Shown: one piece after another, positions 57,771-64,000 of the stretch
How the letters are laid out: each line of letters starts with the position of its first letter
How positions within the stretch are numbered: the stretch's first letter is position 1
Assembly: GCF_050937815.1 (NCBI RefSeq)
Contig: NZ_JACDIJ010000003.1
Span: 186,001 to 250,000, forward strand
DNA length: 64,000 nucleotides
DNA from: Treponema_C sp050937815
GTDB lineage: Bacteria; Spirochaetota; Spirochaetia; Treponematales; Treponemataceae
Direction of reading: 5' to 3'
Translations under genes and position numbers: made by a program
The notes under the pieces: model-generated
What the model was told of the DNA's origin: nothing
The model's input: only the letters and a program-made list of their open reading frames with translations
Databases searched by the model: none

Positions 57771-58370
57771 ATGAAAGTTTTTACATTAGGCGAGCAAGTG
57801 CTTAGGGAAAAAGCGCTTCCCGTAGAACACATAAACGACGATATCCGCAGCCTTACCGAACGTATGTTCGTTACGATGAAAGAGCATAACGGTATCGGTT
57901 TGGCAGGCCCGCAGGTAGGAGAAAAACTGCGGCTTTTTGTTGTGGAAATCGACGACGGAATAAAGCGCGTTTTTATAAATCCGCAGATAATCGAAACGTC
58001 GGCCGCAACGTCTTTTTACGAAGAAGGCTGCTTATCCGTTCCGAAGGTGTACGAAAACATAGAGCGTCCGGAAAAAATACGGGTTCAAGCTTTTAACGAA
58101 AGCGGCCGCCCCTTTACCTTGGATGCCGACGGTCTTTTAGCGCGCGTCATTCAGCACGAATACGACCATTTGGAAGGAGTGCTTTTTATCGACCGCGGCG
58201 ATCCCGAGTTTAAACAAAAAACAATTGAAAGTTTTCAAAAACGTGCCGAACGAAAAGCTAAAAAAGAAGCCGAAAAAAAAGCGCGCGAAGCGAAAATAGC
58301 GGCAAAACGTGCCGCAAAAGAGGGCACAGACAGCGGCGCACACAGCGCTCCGGAAAAGGCGGCCGTTTAG
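57771..58370 (+). CDS. def: Peptide deformylase
   Basis: 199 residues. It removes the N-formyl group from nascent proteins. All three motifs are present: GIGLAGPQVG, EEGCLSVP (metal Cys) and QHEYDHLEGVLF (metal His pair and catalytic Glu). After about residue 150 comes an Ala/Lys/Glu-rich helical tail (KRAERKAKKEAEKKAREAKI) that lengthens it beyond the usual ~165-170 residues. The stop overlaps the fmt GTG start (TAGTG), so the two are coupled. Confidence 0.96.
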   Translation: MKVFTLGEQVLREKALPVEHINDDIRSLTERMFVTMKEHNGIGLAGPQVGEKLRLFVVEIDDGIKRVFINPQIIETSAATSFYEEGCLSVPKVYENIERPEKIRVQAFNESGRPFTLDADGLLARVIQHEYDHLEGVLFIDRGDPEFKQKTIESFQKRAERKAKKEAEKKAREAKIAAKRAAKEGTDSGAHSAPEKAAV

Positions 58371-59341
58371 TGTTAAAAATCGTGTATGCGGGCAGCCCCG
58401 AAATATCGGCAATTTTATTGCAGGGACTCATCGATTCCAAACAAACACATATTGCGGCGGTTCTTACCAATGCGCCGGCACCGGCCGGACGCAGTAAAAC
58501 CGCACGGCAGACTCCCGTCGCCGCCCTTGCCCGCGAACAGGGCTTATGCGTTTTGGAACCGGAAAAACTCGATGCTCACATACGGGCGCGCATAGAAGCG
58601 CTGAAGCCCGACCTTTTAGTGTGTTTTGCCTACGGAAAAATATTCGGACCGAAGTTTTTGTCGCTTTTTCCGAAGGGCGGCATAAATGTTCATCCGTCGC
58701 TTTTGCCCAAGTACCGCGGTTGCGCGCCCGTGCCGGCGGCAATCCTTGCAGGCGAAACAAAAACGGGTGTAACGATTCAGCGCTTGGCAAGGGAAATGGA
58801 CTGCGGCGATATTTTGGCGCAAAAAGAAATAGCCCTTAACGGGACTGAAACGGCCGCCGAACTTTTAAGCGATGCGGCGGCTTTAAGCATTCCCCTTGTT
58901 TCGGATGTAATCGCTCAAATTGAAAAGGGGTGCGAAAAGCCGATTGCGCAAAACCCGAAAGACGCTTGTTATTGCAAAACCCTTGTAAAAACCGACGCCC
59001 GTATGGATTGGACAAAAAGCGCGCTGCAGTTGTGCGCCCAAGTGCGCGCCCTTCAACCTTGGCCGGGAACCTATACCTGTACAAGCGACGGTACAAAGCT
59101 GTATATCCATAAAGCCTGCGTCTATGAAGCAAGCGGCGCAAGCGATGTTTGTTCGTGTACGGCGGTACCGGGAACCGTTATCGGTATAGACAAAAACTGC
59201 GGAATTCTGGTACAAACAGGAAAAGGAATTCTTGCCGTACAAGTATTGCAAAAAGAAACAAAAAAGGCTATGAACTGGAAAGATTTTTTAAATGGCTGCC
59301 GCAATTTTACGGGAACACTGTGTACTCACCCTGCACAATAA
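58370..59341 (+). CDS. fmt: Methionyl-tRNA formyltransferase
   Basis: 323 residues from a GTG start overlapping the def stop by one base. It formylates initiator Met-tRNA using 10-formyl-THF. Motifs: VYAGSPEISAILL, PDLLVCFAYGKIFGPKFLSL, INVHPSLLPKYRGCAPVPAA (catalytic Asn/His), GVTIQRLAREMDCGDIL (catalytic Asp), and a C-terminal domain with RMDWTKSALQLCAQVRALQP. The def-fmt pair is a widespread arrangement. Confidence 0.95.
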   Translation: MLKIVYAGSPEISAILLQGLIDSKQTHIAAVLTNAPAPAGRSKTARQTPVAALAREQGLCVLEPEKLDAHIRARIEALKPDLLVCFAYGKIFGPKFLSLFPKGGINVHPSLLPKYRGCAPVPAAILAGETKTGVTIQRLAREMDCGDILAQKEIALNGTETAAELLSDAAALSIPLVSDVIAQIEKGCEKPIAQNPKDACYCKTLVKTDARMDWTKSALQLCAQVRALQPWPGTYTCTSDGTKLYIHKACVYEASGASDVCSCTAVPGTVIGIDKNCGILVQTGKGILAVQVLQKETKKAMNWKDFLNGCRNFTGTLCTHPAQ

Positions 59342-59351
59342 GGAATAAAAG

Positions 59352-60389
59352 ATGAAAGCAAATTGGTGGAAAAAATTGCATTCTTTCGGTATGGATATGC
59401 AAACAACCGAAGAAATAATACGGACAAATCGAAAATTGATTTTTACCGTCGTTGCCGTAACATGCGGTTTTATGATTTTAGCGGTTTTAGCGGCATTTTT
59501 TGTAAGCGTAAAAAGCCCCGAACGTGTTATGGTTCCGGATGTCGTCGGCAAAGAATTGACAAGCGCCCTGCAGGAAATGCAGGTAAAAGAATTATATCCT
59601 AAAATACTCTTACGCTATTCGAAAAGCCCCGAAGAAAAGGGAACAATCCTCGAACAGTCGCCGGCAGGAGGCTCTATCGTAAAAGCCGGCAGGCGTATCA
59701 ATTTAACCGTCAGCCAGGGCGTCGTTCTCGATCGCGTAGAAGATTATATCGGCATGAACATCGATGAAGTCCGCATACGTCTTCAAACGCTTTTTGCATC
59801 TTCTTCCGTACCGATGATTAAGCTGCCGGACTTTCCGATTTATAAAAAGGATGCCGCCGAAGCCGGTACTATTTTGGAACAAATGCCGGCGGCAAACACC
59901 AGCTTAAGCAGCCCTATTACCTTGCAGCTTGTCGTTTCTTCCGGTCCCGGCCGCGAAGAAGTTCCGATTCCGAACATCAAAGGCCTTTCTTTAAACGACA
60001 CCCTGCTGCAAATGAGCCGCAATAAAATTATTTTTGATTTTACGGCACAGATTCCCGAAGAAGGCCAAGAAGCGGGAACGGTCGTTTCGCAAAAATGGCC
60101 GGCAAACAAACAAACGCTGCCTGCATATTCGCGGGTGGAAGCGGTCATAGCCTTGCCGGATGCTCCGTACAAAAACCTGATATACGGCCTTATAGATGAA
60201 AATCTGCCGCCCTATCCGACTGCACTGAACGTCGAACTAAGGGCGGAACCGCAGCAAGGAAGCCCATATGTCATTATCGTATTTAAACATACGGGCAACC
60301 GATTAACCGTTCCTTATGCGGTACCGCGCAATACCCGTCTGATTCTCAGCGTATCGGGCAACGAAATAAAACGTTTTACGGCAGATTAA
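59352..60389 (+). CDS. Membrane-anchored PASTA-domain protein without kinase domain
   Basis: 345 residues. A short cytoplasmic N-terminus (WWKKLHSFGMDMQTTEEII) is followed by one membrane helix (about 31-53, LIFTVVAVTCGFMILAVLAAFFV). Three PASTA repeats follow: about 60-125 (VMVPDVVGKELTSALQEMQV, ILEQSPAGGSIVKAGRRINL), 130-205 (YIGMNIDEVRIRLQT, ILEQMPAANTSL) and 208-275 (VPIPNIKGLSLNDTLLQMSR, VVSQKWPANKQTLPAYSRV). PASTA repeats bind peptidoglycan or muropeptides. Unlike PknB/StkP or PBP2x there is no kinase or transpeptidase part. It starts ten bases after the fmt stop and ends the def-fmt transcript. Confidence 0.88.
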   Translation: MKANWWKKLHSFGMDMQTTEEIIRTNRKLIFTVVAVTCGFMILAVLAAFFVSVKSPERVMVPDVVGKELTSALQEMQVKELYPKILLRYSKSPEEKGTILEQSPAGGSIVKAGRRINLTVSQGVVLDRVEDYIGMNIDEVRIRLQTLFASSSVPMIKLPDFPIYKKDAAEAGTILEQMPAANTSLSSPITLQLVVSSGPGREEVPIPNIKGLSLNDTLLQMSRNKIIFDFTAQIPEEGQEAGTVVSQKWPANKQTLPAYSRVEAVIALPDAPYKNLIYGLIDENLPPYPTALNVELRAEPQQGSPYVIIVFKHTGNRLTVPYAVPRNTRLILSVSGNEIKRFTAD

Positions 60390-60430
60390 AAAGCGATTCA
60401 AAAGCAAAAAACGGCCTTTTCATGCGCTCC

Positions 60431-60931
60431 TTAAACCGCGGGGAACACCGATTCCGGTTCATGTCTACGCAGCGGCCGTTGAATCAACTCATATGTAATG
60501 CCGTATACTTCTTCCGTATCCAAATATGCAAAGTGCCCGTCGCCGTCAAGTCCGAAACCGCCTCCTTCCATGACAACGGAAAAACCGGCGGCGGCGGCGT
60601 CTTTTAAAGCCTTTTGTATATCTTCCACATAAATGCCTAAATGTTGTACGCCGTAACCATGCTTTTCGATAAAATCCGTATAAATCGTATGTCCTTCCAA
60701 ATTTTGTATAAGCTCAATGCGCGTTTGTCCGAAATAGGTAAGCGCAACCTTCGCTTTGTACATAATAGGTTTATTTTTATAATTCATAAATTTTAAAAGA
60801 GGCGCTCCGTAAGTATAAATATTCCAGCCCCCGATTCCGAATTTTTCATAGTAGTTTTTAACGGTTTCATCCACATTTTCAACGACATATCCGATTTGAC
60901 CTATGGATCGATTTAAAAAATCAGCTTGCAT
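60431..60931 (-). CDS. VOC (glyoxalase/methylmalonyl-CoA-epimerase-like) protein
   Basis: 166 residues. Two betaalphabetabetabeta units are visible. The probable metal ligands are Gln in IGQIGYVVENVDE, Glu in TRIELIQNLEG, His in VQHLGIYVEDIQ and Glu in YGITYELIQR. The layout resembles methylmalonyl-CoA epimerase or a related VOC isomerase, but a lyase or dioxygenase-like role cannot be excluded. AAGGAG precedes the ATG. It is divergent from the ABC binding-protein gene. Confidence 0.75.
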   Translation of the reverse strand: MQADFLNRSIGQIGYVVENVDETVKNYYEKFGIGGWNIYTYGAPLLKFMNYKNKPIMYKAKVALTYFGQTRIELIQNLEGHTIYTDFIEKHGYGVQHLGIYVEDIQKALKDAAAAGFSVVMEGGGFGLDGDGHFAYLDTEEVYGITYELIQRPLRRHEPESVFPAV

Positions 60932-61002
60932 AATTCACTCCTTATATTTATGTGTTATACCTTACCGAATAATAAAAACATAAAAAAGGGAAAATGTACA
61001 GA

Positions 61003-61031
61003 TTGACAGCTGAAATTTTCCATGCTAAAAT
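61003..61031 (+). promoter_or_regulatory. Strong sigma70-type promoter of the binding-protein gene
   Basis: TTGACA (61003-61008), 17-base spacer, TAAAAT (61026-61031), with AGGAGG following before the ATG at 61098. Confidence 0.8.
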
Positions 61032-61097
61032 ACTCTGAAGTGTGCGCCTTTGAAATAAAACAAAGGTATAAAGGCCATACTTTATTAGGAGGTTAAA

Positions 61098-62081
61098 ATG
61101 AAAAGAATCATCTCAGGCTTATTAATGATTCTCCTTGTCGGCGCCTGTCTTTTTGCGGGCGGAAAAAGTGAAAAAACGGCTTATACGATGGTCACAATTC
61201 CCAAACTAAAAGCTGCTTGGTTTGAACCCTATGATGCCGATGCAAGAAAAGCGGGAAAAGAATTTAATATTGAGGTTTATATGCAGGCTCCTGCCGCCGC
61301 AGACGAAGCTCAACAAGTTCGAATTATCGAAGATGCGGTAAACCAGGGCGTTAACGCCGTTCTCGTCGTGCCGAACGATGCGAATTCCTGTATACCCGCA
61401 TTTAAGCGCGCCCGTGAAAAAGGCGTTGTCGTTCTTACCCACGAATCGCCCAATCAACCGGAAGCCGATTTTGACATTGAAATGATTGACAACGTAAAAT
61501 TCGGTGAAAGAACGATTGAAGAATTGGTCCGCCTTTCGGGCGACAGCGGAAAATATGCCATTTATGTCGGTTCGTTAACCGTACCCGCACATAACATCTG
61601 GGCAGACGCTGCTATAGCCTTGGCAAAGAAGAAATATCCGAAATTGGTTATGGTTGACAGTAAATTTCCCGTTGCGGAAGACAGAAATGCGTCGCGCCAA
61701 AAAACTATGGAATTGTTGACCGTTTATCCGGATCTTAAAGGTATTATCGCCTTCGGAAGCCAGGGTGCGCCCGGAGCGGGACAGGCAGCCCGTGAAAAAG
61801 GTTTAACGGACAAGCTCTGCATTATCGGTACGACAAGCCCCTTGGAAATCGCTCCTTTCTTAAAGGACGGATCCGTTGATTTGGCGGTTTTGTGGTCATC
61901 CGGCGACGCTTCATATGCTATGGTTTATATCGCAAAAATGATTCTTGACGGAAAACGCGATGAAATCAAAACCGGCCTTGAAATTCCGGGACTTGGAAAA
62001 CCTGTTATAAACGGTATGAATATTTTATTTGACAATCCGTTGATTGTAGATAAAAACAACTGCGATAAATATAACTTCTAA
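61098..62081 (+). CDS. Sugar/AI-2-type ABC transporter substrate-binding protein (LsrB/RhaS-like)
   Basis: 327 residues. Signal peptide with a lipoprotein-like start (MILLVGACLFAGGKSEK; the Cys near residue 14 may be lipidated). The type 1 periplasmic-binding fold follows: VTIPKLKAAWFEPYDADARK, VRIIEDAVNQGVNAVLVVPN, REKGVVVLTHESPN, DLKGIIAFGSQGAPGAGQAA and a C-terminal NNCDKYNF resembling the LsrB ending. It captures a sugar or possibly autoinducer-2 for the importer encoded downstream. Strong promoter, AGGAGG, and two terminators after it indicate high expression relative to the importer genes. Confidence 0.85.
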   Translation: MKRIISGLLMILLVGACLFAGGKSEKTAYTMVTIPKLKAAWFEPYDADARKAGKEFNIEVYMQAPAAADEAQQVRIIEDAVNQGVNAVLVVPNDANSCIPAFKRAREKGVVVLTHESPNQPEADFDIEMIDNVKFGERTIEELVRLSGDSGKYAIYVGSLTVPAHNIWADAAIALAKKKYPKLVMVDSKFPVAEDRNASRQKTMELLTVYPDLKGIIAFGSQGAPGAGQAAREKGLTDKLCIIGTTSPLEIAPFLKDGSVDLAVLWSSGDASYAMVYIAKMILDGKRDEIKTGLEIPGLGKPVINGMNILFDNPLIVDKNNCDKYNF

Positions 62082-62092
62082 CATCTAATCCG

Positions 62093-62122
62093 GCTTGCCC
62101 GTTAAACGCGGGCAAGCTTTTT
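62093..62122 (+). terminator. First terminator after the binding-protein gene
   Basis: GCTTGCCCG (62093-62101) pairs with CGGGCAAGC (62109-62117), followed by TTTTT. Confidence 0.8.
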
Positions 62123-62179
62123 ATAATATCGTTGATATATTAAGGTTCATCCTCAAGCAATTTATATGCTTGTTTAATT

Positions 62180-62207
62180 AAAAAGGGAACGCTTGTGTTC
62201 CCTTTTT
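62180..62207 (+). terminator. Second terminator before the ATPase gene
   Basis: AAAAAGGGAAC (62180-62190) pairs with GTTCCCTTTTT (62197-62207) around a six-base loop. The T-tract is within the stem. It may lower read-through into the ATPase gene. Confidence 0.7.
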
Positions 62208-62229
62208 AACAATCTAAACGGAACTATAC

Positions 62230-63759
62230 ATGGATTTTATTAAAATAGAAAATGCATTTAAAACCTTTGACGGCGTACACGCATTAACGGATGTTTCCTT
62301 TTCCGTCAAAGCGGGAGAAATACACGGTCTTGTCGGTGAAAACGGTTCGGGCAAATCAACCTTAATGAAAATCATTGCAGGTTCTTTACAACCCGATTCC
62401 GCAAAGATTATGATTCAAAATCAAGCCGTTACCTCCTATGACCCCCTGGCCGGCATGACACACGGTATCAGTGTTATTTATCAGGACTTATCCCTGTTTC
62501 CGAATCTCAACGTTTTGGAAAATATTTGTTTGTGCACGCAAATTATAAAGCGTAAACAATTTTATTCAAATAAAAAATATATTGCAAAAGTAAAAAATAT
62601 TTTAACGACCTTGGATGCGGACATCGGTTTGTACGACTTAGTGGAAGAACTGCCCATTGCAAAGCAGCAGCTTATCGCAATAGCCAGAGCCCTCAACAAC
62701 GATGCCAAATTATTGATTTTTGACGAACCGACAACAGCCCTCACACGGGAAGAAATAAACAAACTTTTCAGCATTATCAATAAATTAAAAGAACAAAATA
62801 CCGCAATTATTTTTATCAGCCACAAACTTGATGAAATTATGGAAATCTGTGACAGGGTTTCCGTGTTGCGTGACGGACATCTTATTGCCACAAAAAATAT
62901 AGAAGAACTTTCAATTCCTCAAATAGAGCAGCTGATGGTCGGTCAGTCTTTGGTTTACACAAAAAATTCGGATGCGGGACTGGATAAAAATGCAGATATT
63001 GTTTTGGAAGTTAAAAACCTCGGTAAAAAAAATAATTTTAAAGACATAAGCTTTAAACTTCGTAAAAAAGAAATCCTCGGTATCACCGGATTGTTGGGCT
63101 CAGGCAGAACGGAGCTTGCCTCGGCATTATTCGGTATTGCGCCGTCTGATTGCGGTGAAATCTTTATCGACAATAAAGCCGTGCGCATAAAAAACGTTCG
63201 GCAAGCGGTAAAAAACGGCATCGCCTATGTTCCCGAAGACAGACTTACCCAAGGGCTTATTATGAATTATTCGCAGCGCGAAAACATCAGTGTGGCAATG
63301 CTCAATAATTTTAAAGCCGCAAACGGATTGGTTGATGAACAAAAAATCACGGAAACGGCCGAAAAATGGGTCGCTACTTTAAAAGTAAAAACCGATTCCA
63401 TATATAAAACCGTCAAAACGCTTTCGGGCGGCAATCAGCAAAAAATAGTTCTGGGAAAATGGCTCGAAATGCAGCCGAAGGTATTAATCCTTGACGGTCC
63501 CACCGTCGGAGTCGATATCGGCGCCAAGGCCGGATTGTTTAAAACCATCAACGAAATGGTGGAAAAAACGGGAATGTCGGTTATTTTGATTTCAGACGAA
63601 ATACGCGAAATAACGGCAAACTGCCATACCGTTTTAGTTTTACAAAACGGCCGAATTAAACACATATTGGAAAAGCCGGAAGAAATAGATGACGGCTACA
63701 TACACGAGCTTTTGGAAAATCAAAAGCAGACAATTCGAAAGGTTGTAAAAGATGAATAA
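62230..63759 (+). CDS. Sugar ABC transporter ATP-binding protein (LsrA/RbsA-type, two ATPase halves)
   Basis: 509 residues with two nucleotide-binding halves. First half: Walker A VGENGSGKSTLMKI, Walker B LLIFDEPTTALT, and a signature region reading LPIAKQQLIAIARAL instead of LSGGQ. Second half: the degenerate loop GLLGSGRTELASALFG, signature TLSGGNQQKIVLGKWL and Walker B VLILDGPTVGVDIG. This double-ABC form energises RbsC/LsrC-type permeases. It is probably a separate transcript or reduced read-through from the binding-protein gene because of the terminators. It overlaps the permease gene by eight bases. Confidence 0.92.
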   Translation: MDFIKIENAFKTFDGVHALTDVSFSVKAGEIHGLVGENGSGKSTLMKIIAGSLQPDSAKIMIQNQAVTSYDPLAGMTHGISVIYQDLSLFPNLNVLENICLCTQIIKRKQFYSNKKYIAKVKNILTTLDADIGLYDLVEELPIAKQQLIAIARALNNDAKLLIFDEPTTALTREEINKLFSIINKLKEQNTAIIFISHKLDEIMEICDRVSVLRDGHLIATKNIEELSIPQIEQLMVGQSLVYTKNSDAGLDKNADIVLEVKNLGKKNNFKDISFKLRKKEILGITGLLGSGRTELASALFGIAPSDCGEIFIDNKAVRIKNVRQAVKNGIAYVPEDRLTQGLIMNYSQRENISVAMLNNFKAANGLVDEQKITETAEKWVATLKVKTDSIYKTVKTLSGGNQQKIVLGKWLEMQPKVLILDGPTVGVDIGAKAGLFKTINEMVEKTGMSVILISDEIREITANCHTVLVLQNGRIKHILEKPEEIDDGYIHELLENQKQTIRKVVKDE

Positions 63760-64000
63760 AATACTGTCTATTTTAAAAAAGCGGGAAGCAACATTATCTA
63801 TTATCATTTTGCTTTTGGGTATTTTTGTATCAATTCGGGTTCCCAGTTTTTTTACATACGAAAATATTTGTAATGTTTTAAAGTCCTATTCGGTTGTCGG
63901 GATTTTTTCTTTAGGCGTTTTGTTGGTAATTATCGGCGGCGGATTTGACGTTTCATTCAGCGCAATAGCGCAAGTCAGCCAATATCTGGTGGTATGGTTG
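63752..64000 (+). CDS. Sugar ABC transporter permease (BPD_transp_2/LsrC-like), 5' part
   Basis: Only the first 83 codons are in the window. The start MNKILSILKKREATLSIIIL is followed by two hydrophobic helices (about 14-32 and 45-65, VVGIFSLGVLLVIIGGGFDV). The GGGFDVSFSAIA segment is the conserved GG-x-D-x-S motif of RbsC/LsrC-type permeases. The ATG lies within the last eight bases of the ATPase gene, so translation is coupled. The rest, including any second permease, lies beyond the right edge. Confidence 0.85.
   Translation, partial: MNKILSILKKREATLSIIILLLGIFVSIRVPSFFTYENICNVLKSYSVVGIFSLGVLLVIIGGGFDVSFSAIAQVSQYLVVWL

Noticed and set aside
1..64000. CRISPR arrays, tRNA or rRNA genes, riboswitches, insertion sequences
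   Set aside because: I looked through the intergenic regions and saw no regularly spaced repeats, cloverleaf-like segments, known riboswitch cores or transposase genes. A tRNAscan/Infernal run would be decisive.

Overview
The window looks like chromosomal DNA from a host-associated spirochaete, most likely an oral-type Treponema. The support is a 518-residue archaeal/eukaryote-type PheS alpha chain (a known spirochaete trait), many lipoproteins with relaxed lipoboxes, a discoidin/NADase-type glycan-binding protein, a bactofilin-M23 peptidase-YaaR-RicT block, and an [FeFe]-hydrogenase cluster of the type described in treponemes and clostridia. I place it at genus level only. I saw no rRNA, tRNA, CRISPR array or intact insertion sequence.

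Layout. 1-4.6 kb: NfnAB transhydrogenase, a SIMPL protein and a uracil-DNA-glycosylase-like protein. 4.6-8.8 kb: an accessory stretch with a RelE/Phd toxin-antitoxin pair, secreted proteins and a DpnI-type endonuclease for methylated GATC. 9.0-15.8 kb: glutamate dehydrogenase, an acyltransferase, a ketopantoate-reductase-like protein, and a histidine pair made of a HisA-HisI-HisE fusion coupled to HisD. 15.9-19.2 kb: AT-rich accessory DNA with a DUF4258/YgiT-zinc-finger pair, a frameshifted GIY-YIG/T5orf172-like gene, orphan genes and a 30-codon uridine phosphorylase remnant. 19.2-22.9 kb: a secreted YD-repeat protein and glycerol kinase.

22.9-33.3 kb is the most striking part. A six-gene lipoprotein operon on the reverse strand encodes two Lipoprotein_17-like paralogues, a transglutaminase-like lipoprotein, an InlB-repeat lipoprotein and two paralogous IdeS/Mac-type cysteine proteases. 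A divergent gene encodes a leucine-rich-repeat lipoprotein. The operon has its own promoter and ends at a bidirectional terminator. It reads as a surface-exposed, probably anti-antibody or host-interaction module.

33.3-35.5 kb: two paralogous BrnT/BrnA pairs flank a small outer-membrane-type protein gene. 35.5-41.7 kb: pheS, secreted proteins, a large treponemal hypothetical, dusB and tatD in one reverse-strand unit. 41.9-45.6 kb: the M23 peptidase-bactofilin-YaaR-RicT operon and a methyltransferase. 45.7-50.7 kb: five-gene sensory/catalytic [FeFe]-hydrogenase cluster with a SpoIIE-type phosphatase. 50.7-54.1 kb: SEC-C protein, RlmB, hemolysin III family protein, hydroxyacid dehydrogenase. 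54.1-57.7 kb: proline synthesis (proB, proA, proC). 57.7-60.4 kb: def, fmt and a PASTA protein. 60.4-64 kb: a VOC protein and the start of a sugar/AI-2-type ABC importer that runs off the end.

A cross-cutting observation is that several genes (hisA fusion, glpK, SEC-C gene, def) have a good -35/-10 promoter whose -10 box ends only 6-8 bases before the ATG, with no Shine-Dalgarno sequence. This suggests leaderless transcripts. No gap between genes exceeds 300 bases.
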